Shown piece by piece: positions 25,594-34,100 of a DNA stretch of 64,000 nucleotides. Both the position numbers and the translations under genes were made by a program. Numbering within the stretch: the first letter of the stretch is position 1; each line of letters starts with the position of its first letter. The stretch spans positions 3,977,501 through 4,041,500 of the forward strand of contig CP082962.1 in assembly GCA_021730285.1 (NCBI GenBank). The letters run 5' to 3'. Under the pieces are notes generated by a model, which worked only from the letters and a program-made list of their open reading frames with translations, was not told the origin of the DNA and ran no database searches. The stretch is from Desulfovibrio sp. JY (lineage in GTDB: Bacteria > Desulfobacterota > Desulfovibrionia > Desulfovibrionales > Desulfovibrionaceae).

Positions 25594-27003
25594 TTATATT
25601 CCAGAACCGGCAACCGCGTCAAGGGCGATATGCGTCTCCGGGCTCCCCAGATAGCGCACGGCCAGGATGGTGATGTCGTCGGACTGGGGCGCGGCCCCGG
25701 CAAAGGCGCGTACCGCCGCGAACAGGGCGTCCACCACGTATTTCGGTCCGCGGTGGCGCTCGAACCGGCAGGCATGAAGCAGCCGCTCCTCCCCGAAAAG
25801 CGCATCCGACACATCCATGGCCTCGGTCACGCCGTCGGTATAGAGCACCAGCGAATCCCCGGCGGTCAGGGTCAGCGTGCCGGTGCGGTAGGGATAGCCC
25901 GGCATGGCCCCGAGCACCAGCCCCCCGCCCCGGGGCAGGAATCCCACCCGGTCCGCCAGTCCCCTGTCGCGCAGGACAAGCGGCGGGTTGTGCCCGGCAT
26001 TGGCGTAGCGCACCACGCCCGTGCGCACGTCGAGCACGGCGCAAAAGGCGGTGACGAAGAGCCCCGAATCGTTGCCGGCGGCCAGCTTGTCGTTGACCTT
26101 GGCCGCCACTTCCGCCGGGTCGCGCTCGGGCCGGGCATAGGCCTTGAAAAGCGTCATGGTGACGGCCATGACCAGCGAGGCCGGCACCCCCTTGCCCGAG
26201 ACATCGCCGATGACCAGGAAAATATGGTTCTCGTCCAGGGCATAATAATCGTAGAAATCGCCCCCGACTTCCTTGGCCGAATCGAGCACGGCAAAAAGTT
26301 CGAGTTCCGGGCGCTCGGGAAAAGCCGGGAAGATCCTGGGCACGATGCCCATCTGAATGTCCCGGGCCACGCGCAACTCGCCCTCGATGGCCTCCTTGAT
26401 GCGGCGGGTGTCGCGGGCCTCGAGCTCGTTGCGCACGATGTAGACGAAAACCGCCATGCCGGCGGCATTGGACACGAGCATGGGGATGGTGGCGGCGCGC
26501 ACCACGATCATGGCCGTGTCATAGGGCTGGCCAAGGACCAGTCCGGCCAGCATGTGGAAGCCCTCGATGGCCAGGGCCAGGACCACGGCTTGGCCGGTGG
26601 TGGGCAGTTTGCCGTGCAGGCGCAGGTGGACGAGCCCACCGACGAACCCGGCCACCACGGTGGAGAGCGTGCAGCCGTAGCAGGTGGGGCCGCCCAGGGT
26701 GAAGCGATGGGCCCCGCCGATAAGCCCCGCCCCGAGTCCGGCCATGGGGCCGGCCAGAAGCCCGGCCAGCGCCGGGCCGAGGTCGCGGATGTTGATGACC
26801 GATCCGAGCAGGGGGATGCCCGAGAGCGTGCCGTAGATGGAAAAAAGCCCGAACACGACCATGACCACGAGCAGGTCGCGCGGCTTCGGCCGGCCATCGA
26901 GCACGGCGGCGAAAAGCCTCGTCCTGGTCAACACATAGGCCAGGACCATGATGACGCTGACGCTTTGCAGCAGACTGATAAGGATGGTGACGTCGGACTC
27001 CAC
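25594..27003 (-). CDS. Membrane SpoIIE-type serine phosphatase with LytS-like 5TM sensor
   Basis: 469 residues. Residues 1-185 form a 5-6 segment membrane domain of the LytS/YhcK type (VLAYVLTRTRLF, NIRDLGPALAGLLAGP, GAGLIGGAHRFTLGG). The cytoplasmic part (about 225-450) is a PP2C-like phosphatase with EVGGDFYDYY, VIGDVSGKGVPASL, YANAGHNPPLV and SDDITILAV, all metal-binding Asp present. Such proteins dephosphorylate anti-anti-sigma factors, but none is nearby. The start is a GTG at 27003 with GGGAGG very close upstream; the first ATG would cut into the first membrane helix. It follows the OPT-like gene by 20 bases. Confidence 0.85.
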   Translation of the reverse strand: MESDVTILISLLQSVSVIMVLAYVLTRTRLFAAVLDGRPKPRDLLVVMVVFGLFSIYGTLSGIPLLGSVINIRDLGPALAGLLAGPMAGLGAGLIGGAHRFTLGGPTCYGCTLSTVVAGFVGGLVHLRLHGKLPTTGQAVVLALAIEGFHMLAGLVLGQPYDTAMIVVRAATIPMLVSNAAGMAVFVYIVRNELEARDTRRIKEAIEGELRVARDIQMGIVPRIFPAFPERPELELFAVLDSAKEVGGDFYDYYALDENHIFLVIGDVSGKGVPASLVMAVTMTLFKAYARPERDPAEVAAKVNDKLAAGNDSGLFVTAFCAVLDVRTGVVRYANAGHNPPLVLRDRGLADRVGFLPRGGGLVLGAMPGYPYRTGTLTLTAGDSLVLYTDGVTEAMDVSDALFGEERLLHACRFERHRGPKYVVDALFAAVRAFAGAAPQSDDITILAVRYLGSPETHIALDAVAGSGI

Positions 27004-27023
27004 CGCCTCCCCCCGTCCGGCCC

Positions 27024-28988
27024 TTAATAGGCCAGCTTGCCAAGCGACTTGAGAATAAGGGTCGCGCCCATGGCGAACATGCCCATCAGCCCCATGCCGC
27101 AGGAAAATCCCGCCAATAGCACCGGCGCGTACTGCCGCCATTTCTTCCCGTAACGCTTGAGGAAATAATAGCGGCCGAGAAGCGCCCCCACGACTTCGAG
27201 AATGAGGCCGTGGGGCACGCTTTGCCCCAGGCCCCGCACGATGCCGTAGACGAGCAGCACCGGCAGCCCGAAGATCATGAGCAGGAGGTAGGTGACAAGG
27301 CCAAGGCCAAGCCCGGCGGTCACGTACCAGCCGTTTAACGCCTGAAAAAAGAGCGAATTGCCTTCCAGGGTCGAGGTCTGCATAAGCAAGGTGTTGAGCG
27401 CCTGGAGATGCCACAATTCCTGGGCGTAGGGGTAGCTTGCCGAGGGGATCGGCGCAAGCTGCCAGATGAACTGCGAAAAGAGCAGGCTCGCCACCATGAC
27501 CACGGGAAAGACCACGATCTCGGCCTTGATGATGCCGCGAAGGCTGGTGCCGGTCAGCTCGATCTCGCGGAAATCCACCGTGGCCTTGCCGTAGTTGTGG
27601 ATGGGGATGGGCGCGTACCAGATCTCGATGCCGTGGTAGCCGAAAAAGCGGGCACCGGCGATGAAACTGGCCTCGCGCACCAGCGGCAGGCTCACGAACT
27701 GGCCGGCCACGCCCTCCATGCGGGCGGTGATGTAGGAGATGACCGGGGTGTAGATGAAACCGTAGAGCACGAAGAAAAGCCAGGGGAACTGGGGCACCAG
27801 AAACAGGCACATGCCGATGTAGGACAGGGTCGAAAAGACGTAGATGCCGATGGACACCCAGAAGTTGATGTCGCCGCGCGCTTTGTTGGTGGAGAAAAGC
27901 GCCTTGTAGGCCGCGCCGCCGACGCCGCCCTTGCGCAACGACTTGGCCACCTGCCACACGCCGATGACGCCGATGGCCAGGCCAAGCCCGATGCCGAACG
28001 ACATGTAAAAGTCGAAATTGTTGGCGAAAACCGTTTCCACCGTGCCCATGCCCTCTCGCCAGCGATGCAGGATGCCATGGTGGTAGAGGATGGGGTTGCC
28101 CACGAAGGTAATGAGCAGCCCGACCAGTCCGCCGATGACCGCCCAAAACGGCAGCACCATGCCGGTAAAAACCAGCCCCAGGTCGAACTGTATGCCCGTG
28201 GCCACGGCCGGCAGCCACTGCTCGGTGTTGCGGGTGAAATCGGCCCAGGGAATGGGGATCAGGCGCACGGGTTCGGTGAATATGAGCCCCGAGGCGACCG
28301 GGAACAGCACATAGACCGCGCCGAAGGCCAGGCCGATCATGCCGCCTATGGAAAAGACCCGCCATTTCCAGCCCGTCTTGCGGTCCTCGGTGGATTCGGC
28401 CAGGGCCATGGTGCCGAGCGCGCCGACCGGGGCCATGGGAAACGGCAGTTTTTCGACGTCGGAGGTGATGCGGTAGAGCGCATAGCCCAGGCCGAAGTGG
28501 TCGATGCGCTGGATGATTTGCGAGCCGACCAGGAGCAAGATGGGCACCAGCCAGTCGCGGTGGAAAAAGGTGCGGGCGGCCAGCGACGGCGAATCCGGGG
28601 ACGGGGCCACCCAGGCCGGGATAAGGTCGGTCAGGCCCAGCATCTTGGCCGCGTCGGATTGGACCAGATACTGGCTCCAGAGCAGGCCGTGGAACGGCGA
28701 GGCCATGGCCGCGCCGGCCATGTAATACAGCAGGAAAATTTCCTGCTGCTTGAGTTCGGTGTAGGCGCGCTTGGCGATCTCGGCAAAGAGGATGATGGTG
28801 ACCCAGCGCGCGGCCGGGCCGATGCCGGTGCCGATGACGAGCTGCAAATACATGCTGCCCGGCATCATGAGGAAGCCGATGAAGACCGCCCCGACAATGG
28901 TCTTCCAGTCGAAGCCCTCTTCAAAGTGCTTCGGCGTCGGGAGCAGATCCCTATATTCGGCCAGTTCCTTATCGTCGTACATCGGCAC
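27024..28988 (-). CDS. Large polytopic membrane protein, OPT-like transporter
   Basis: 654 residues with some 14-16 hydrophobic segments and short loops. N-terminal soluble stretch (MYDDKELAEYRDLLPTP), then FIGFLMMPGSMYLQLVIG and FAEIAKRAYTELKQQEIFLLYYM. The overall look resembles the oligopeptide transporter (OPT) superfamily and is shared in size and style with the next gene. Substrate unknown. It has no energising partner. It is followed by the SpoIIE-type phosphatase. Confidence 0.6.
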   Translation of the reverse strand: MPMYDDKELAEYRDLLPTPKHFEEGFDWKTIVGAVFIGFLMMPGSMYLQLVIGTGIGPAARWVTIILFAEIAKRAYTELKQQEIFLLYYMAGAAMASPFHGLLWSQYLVQSDAAKMLGLTDLIPAWVAPSPDSPSLAARTFFHRDWLVPILLLVGSQIIQRIDHFGLGYALYRITSDVEKLPFPMAPVGALGTMALAESTEDRKTGWKWRVFSIGGMIGLAFGAVYVLFPVASGLIFTEPVRLIPIPWADFTRNTEQWLPAVATGIQFDLGLVFTGMVLPFWAVIGGLVGLLITFVGNPILYHHGILHRWREGMGTVETVFANNFDFYMSFGIGLGLAIGVIGVWQVAKSLRKGGVGGAAYKALFSTNKARGDINFWVSIGIYVFSTLSYIGMCLFLVPQFPWLFFVLYGFIYTPVISYITARMEGVAGQFVSLPLVREASFIAGARFFGYHGIEIWYAPIPIHNYGKATVDFREIELTGTSLRGIIKAEIVVFPVVMVASLLFSQFIWQLAPIPSASYPYAQELWHLQALNTLLMQTSTLEGNSLFFQALNGWYVTAGLGLGLVTYLLLMIFGLPVLLVYGIVRGLGQSVPHGLILEVVGALLGRYYFLKRYGKKWRQYAPVLLAGFSCGMGLMGMFAMGATLILKSLGKLAY

Positions 28989-29018
28989 GTCCTAACATTT
29001 TCATATTGAAAGGACTGT

Positions 29019-29076
29019 GCGAGAGGGGAAACCCTTTACAAAGGGTTCTCCCCTCTCGCGCTCTCCCCTTCCTAAA
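29019..29076 (+). repeat. Intergenic palindrome, family A copy 2
   Basis: Hairpin 29019-29059 with the GCGAGAGGGGAAACCCTTT arm, then the tail gctctccccttcctaaa. It lies between two co-directional minus-strand transporter genes, so it could attenuate or process their shared mRNA. Confidence 0.85.
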
Positions 29077-29135
29077 TTTTCTTATTATTACGAGTAGACA
29101 TACCACATTCCTACAGCAACGTATGAAGGCAATAC

Positions 29136-31118
29136 TTAGTTTGGCAAAACCAAATAACTTTGTCCCGTCCATAACCCGATGATGGCGAAGACGCCGCCCA
29201 TCAGGAAATCGCCCAGTATCAAGCCGATAAAAAGCAGCCGTACCCGCTTCATAAGCGCGATGCCGCCGTAGCGAAGCGTCAGGTGGTTGCACAGCCAGCC
29301 CAGGAAAAAGGAAAACCACATGATGCGCATGGCCGAGGAATACATGGTCAGGTAGCCCAGGGGATGGATGGGCCACCAGTAGAAGCGCTGGTAGGCGATG
29401 ACCAGGGCGAACATGACCGCCGCGCCCATGAGCGTAAAGCCGATGGTGGTGGCGTTGGGCCCGGCCGGAGCCTCGAGCAGGCGCTGCACGTTTTCATAGG
29501 CCGTGGTCACGGTCTGGGTCTCCCAGTCCACCTGCAGGTCGCGAAGCCCGTATTTGTGGCACACGGCCAGCATGGCGGCGAACGATATGCCGACGGCCAG
29601 GGCCAGGGCCACGACGATGCCGGCCAGATAGAGATATTTGGGCCGCCTGCCCTCCCCTACCTTGGCCGCGTGGAAAAGCGACGGCAAAAGCGACTCGCGC
29701 AGGTCGACGAAAAGCACCTTCTGCATGACCGCGGCCATGAGCAGCCCCATGCGGCTGAAAAATCCGGAGCCGCAAAAAGCCAGCAACCCGTCGGTCGGCG
29801 CGGCGGTCAGGGTGAAGTAGGCGATGCCGCCCTGGCAGATGATGCGGCTGGCCACCAGCATGACCATGAAAAAGGCCCCGAAAAGCAGCACCGCCTGGCC
29901 AAGCGGCATCCCGAAGGACACGCTCCAGGCCACGAGCGCCCCGCCGCCGAGAAAAAGGCCCCACAAGGAAAGCGGCGCGCCCACCCACTCGGCCGCGTCC
30001 GTGCCGCCCAAACGGAAACGAAGCGCGTTTTTGGCCGAAAGCCACAAATGCTCCCGCCCAAGCCAAACCAGAAAGAGGAAAAAGACGCCATACGCCCCGA
30101 TCATCTGGGTTTCCTCGGGCATGGTCAGCGTCGGGCCGAAGGTGACGCCAAGGGCCGCGGACGGCACCTGCTGGCCGATGATGTCGAGGAAGCCGTAAAA
30201 AAGGCCGCCGAGCAGAAAAAACACCCAGAAGCTCAGGGAAATCTGGCGGGCGGTCAGGTAGGCGAAGCCGATAAACGCCGGATAGAAATAGATCTTGAGC
30301 TTGGTGAAGCCGGAAAAAAGCCCTGTTTTGGGAAAATACGGCCCGGCCAGGATAAGCGTCGGAATCTGGGGCACCGAGGGATCGTAAAAACCGATGCCGT
30401 TTATGGTGTGCAGCAGGACGCTTACAAGCAGTCCGGCCAGCAGGAACCGGTCGGTCAAAAAGGCGGCCAGCCCCCCGGAGTCCACGGCCCCGGTCAAGGC
30501 CTCGGGCACGCGCAGCAGCGGAAAATTCATGCGCTCGTTGGAAATCCACTGCCGGGAAAAAAGGTTGGCCAGACACAGCATCACGAAAAAGCACAGCCCG
30601 ATGAAAACGCCCCAGGTGGCAAGCGGCCCGATCCAGGCCTTCCAGGGAATGGCGGCCAGCACCTGGGTCCAGCTCATGGTGTAGCCGCCGGCCAGACCGT
30701 TATAGAGCGTCTCCACGGCTTTGTCGTCGCCCGGATACCAGCCGGCGGGCAGAAGCGGCCGCAGCACCGTGTTCCACTGGTTGCCGGCCGAGGCGAAATG
30801 GAGCGGCGCGGTCAGGTTGATGAAAAAGGTGCGGGCAAGGCCGGTGTGGGCCACGCCCGACACCACGACCATGAGCATCCACACGATCATGAGGTCGGTG
30901 CCGGTCAGCACGGCCTTGCCGCGAAAGAGCCGGCCAAGCACCGCCGCCAGAACGGTGAGCCAGGCCAGCACGAAAAACGGAGCCAGGGGGAAATGGCCGC
31001 CGCCCAGGGGCGTTGCGCCGTAATAGAGGTTATTGAGCGGCGTGACGGCGCATACGCCAAGGCCCAGGATCAGCCCCAGGGCAACAGCCCGCGCGCGTAT
31101 CGCCCCGGCCGCTTTCAC
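29136..31118 (-). CDS. Large polytopic membrane protein, DUF6785/DUF6784-like
   Basis: 660 residues, about 14 membrane segments. Motifs: GVCAVTPLNNLYYGATPLGGGHFPLAPF near the start (in parts) and SRQWISNERMNFPLLRVPEAL in the middle, followed by LIPL-type repeats; the C-terminal half contains ASRIICQGGIAYFTLT and WWPIHPLGYL. I recall this combination from uncharacterised bacterial OPT-like proteins annotated DUF6785/DUF6784. Function unknown. Its start overlaps the stop of the M28/FtsX fusion by ATGA, so these belong to one operon. Confidence 0.6.
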   Translation of the reverse strand: MKAAGAIRARAVALGLILGLGVCAVTPLNNLYYGATPLGGGHFPLAPFFVLAWLTVLAAVLGRLFRGKAVLTGTDLMIVWMLMVVVSGVAHTGLARTFFINLTAPLHFASAGNQWNTVLRPLLPAGWYPGDDKAVETLYNGLAGGYTMSWTQVLAAIPWKAWIGPLATWGVFIGLCFFVMLCLANLFSRQWISNERMNFPLLRVPEALTGAVDSGGLAAFLTDRFLLAGLLVSVLLHTINGIGFYDPSVPQIPTLILAGPYFPKTGLFSGFTKLKIYFYPAFIGFAYLTARQISLSFWVFFLLGGLFYGFLDIIGQQVPSAALGVTFGPTLTMPEETQMIGAYGVFFLFLVWLGREHLWLSAKNALRFRLGGTDAAEWVGAPLSLWGLFLGGGALVAWSVSFGMPLGQAVLLFGAFFMVMLVASRIICQGGIAYFTLTAAPTDGLLAFCGSGFFSRMGLLMAAVMQKVLFVDLRESLLPSLFHAAKVGEGRRPKYLYLAGIVVALALAVGISFAAMLAVCHKYGLRDLQVDWETQTVTTAYENVQRLLEAPAGPNATTIGFTLMGAAVMFALVIAYQRFYWWPIHPLGYLTMYSSAMRIMWFSFFLGWLCNHLTLRYGGIALMKRVRLLFIGLILGDFLMGGVFAIIGLWTGQSYLVLPN

Positions 31119-34100
31119 GCCCCCTCCTTGGCGTTGGCCGCCCGGCGCAACTGTTCCCGAAACTGCGTGAACACCTTGTCCTCATAAGATGTGCGCACCG
31201 ATTCCTCCAGGGAGCGCCACACGAGCAGCTGCTTGCGCAAATCGTTGACAAAACCCTTGTTGAGCCGCTTCCACATGCCCGCCTCGCCAGCCACCCGCGA
31301 CAACTCGACGTCGATTTCCAAATACCCCGGCGTATCGGCGGACGGAACGAAAAGAATGGTCACCTCCTGCTTGATGCCGAAATCGAAGGGCGCGAGCCAC
31401 ACCGTGCCGGTCAGGCTCATGCAGGAGGAAAGCTCCCAAAATGCCGCATGATGCTCCCGGGGATGCGGCGACGCGCCCGGTACCTCCCAGGGGCAATCGA
31501 ACAGGCAACGCACGTCGGCCGTGGCGAAAAGCCCGTGGGAAACGTCCTGGTGGGTCTGGTAGTAATCGAAGAGAAATCCGCCGGCGCACTCCTGCTCGCG
31601 CACACGCACCAGAAACGGCAGCCGGGTTCGGATAATGCCGTCCACGGGAGTGGGCAGGGTCCAGGAGCGGTTGACGTCGGGGATGGCGATCTGGCCGGCC
31701 ACGCGGGAGGGATAGATGACCGAGAGCAGCACCACGCCGATGACCAGCCCCATGGCCGCCACCCCGGCCATGGAGGAATAGTTGGCGGTCATGCCGGCCC
31801 AAAGGGGCGTGCCCGAAAGCAGCCCGGCGCAGACCTGGGCCAGCAGGTACCCCAGGACCACACTGATGACGGCAAAGGCCAGGGCCTCGGCGATGAAAAG
31901 AAAGGAGACATGGGACGGGGCCAGGCCCACGGCGGTGTAGACCCCGATTTCGCGTTTGCGCTCAAAGACCGCCCCGATCATGGTATTGAGCACGATGAGA
32001 ACGGAAATGACCAGCGGGACCAGGATGTTGGGCACCCCGGCATAGCCCAGGGAATCGCCGGCATGGTAGAGGTAGACGCCGCCGTCCTGACCGGAAAAAA
32101 CCGTCAGCCCGAATCGGTCGGCCAGTTTCATGGCCAGGGCGGAACCGTCGTCGGCCTGGGTCTTGCCCAGAGCCAGGACGGCGTTTCGCGGCGCGACCAG
32201 GATGGACTTGAGCTGCCCGCCAAGGCCCATGAGCGTATCGTAGGGGATGATGGCGGTCAGGTCGTCGTCCACATGCTGGTAACGGCTTTGCATGGTCCTG
32301 ACGTCATCGCCCGATTCGGCGGCTTCCTTTTCGGCTTCGGACACCTCGACCGAGGCTTCGGAGGGATAGACCACCGGGGTAAGCGATTCGCCGTCCAGAT
32401 CCACGCGCGTATCCAGGGCGTTCCTGTCAAAAAGGCCGGCCACGGTAAAGGGCCTCCCGAAAAGCGTCACCGTGTCGCCCGGGCCGACGCCAAGACGCCC
32501 CGCCATGGGCACGGGCAGGATAACGGCGTCGCGCTGTCCCGGCTCGAACCACCGCCCCGCCGTCAAGACTCCGCGCATCCGTCCGGCCTGCCCTTCGGCC
32601 GGCGACAGGCCAATGAGCCCCTGGACCGTTTCGACAGCCTTGCCGGCACGGATGGAAGTGGCCGGGGAAAGGGTCTTTTCCGGCAGCTCCAGCCAGGCCA
32701 GGGGCGCGACGACATCATCCCGGCCATAGGCGTCGCGCACCACGGAGAGGGCCTCCGGGGGGAGCGACCGCCAGCCCACGTTTTTCAGCAGCACGCCGTG
32801 ATACGGGGCGTGTTCGGCATACAGCACCGCACCCTCGTCCCGGGTGGACTTGACGCTGGTGAAACTCATGATGGTGAAGGTCAAAATGACCAGCGTCAGG
32901 CAGGTGAGCGCGGTGCGGACCTTGCGGCGGCGCAGGTTGCTCACCCCGATCACGAAGGCGGCGGTAAAGGCGCGCATGCCGCCTATTTCCGCCGCGCCGG
33001 CATGGGAGGCCCGGCGTTGCAGGGACGTCATCTCGCGCTCGAAGCGCATGAAGATGATAAGCCCCACCATGACCGACAGGCCAAGGATGAAAAAGGCCAG
33101 AATGACGACCAGCGGGCTGTAGGTCAGGGCAAAAGCCGGGTGCACCTGATAGACCACGGCGATGACCGCGGCCAGGATGGCCAGAAACGCGGCAATGCGC
33201 TTGTGGATGTCGGCGTAGTTGAAAACCACCCGCTCCACGCAGTAGGCGAAGGGAATGAAAAGCGCGATATAGAAAAGGACGCCCAGCAGCACGTCGCGCT
33301 GGGTCTTTTCCACATCGTTGTAGACGCGAACGGCGAGCCCCCAGCTGGCCCTGGCGTCGGCGATCATGGCGTCGTAGCGCCTGTCCCTGCCGGCGGCCAC
33401 GGCCTTGTCGTAGAGGTTTCGCCCCTTGGCCTCCAGTTCGCGGATGCGTTCGCTGACCACGCCGTGGTCCTCGAGATTCTTGACGCGGGGTCCGAGCAGC
33501 TCCCACATATCCCTGGCCCCGAGCATTTCGGTCGCGGGCAAAAGCGGCCAGGAGTCGATCAGGTAGCCGGAGCCGGTGGGGTTTTGGGGACTGGCGTTTA
33601 AAAGGATCAGCTTGCGGGCCAGGACGGTGTCGGACAGGATGCATTTAAAGGGCGTGCCCGGCTCGAGAAAGATGGACAGCAAGGTGGAATCGAGGGTGTC
33701 CAGACGGCTGAACCACATGCGCAGCGGCGGCGCTTCGCGTCTGGCGTCCAGCAGGTCGATGCGGGTGAAATAGCGAAACGAACGCGGATCAAAGGCCGAG
33801 AAAAGCGTCGTCTGCTCGCAGGCGAACATGATCAGATCGGTCTCCATGGCGTTGCGGTTCATCTTGACCCGATACGCCTCCTTGCCGGTCTGCTTTTTGT
33901 CGATGGCCCACATGGCCGCGCCGGTGTCCGGATCGAAGCGGAAACCCTCGATGACGGCCTTGTCCAGGACGTACTTCTTGTTGGCCAAGCCGCTGACCAG
34001 GAAGCCGCCACGGGTGTCGGTCATGGCGTAAAACCGCGTCTTGCCCTGGTAGACGCAAAGGACAGTGTCCGGGGCCGGCCGTTCGGGGAACAGTTCACCC

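Noticed and set aside
31448-33601. 717-residue plus-strand ORF
   Set aside because: Antisense to the M28/FtsX fusion, low-complexity shadow protein, no SD.
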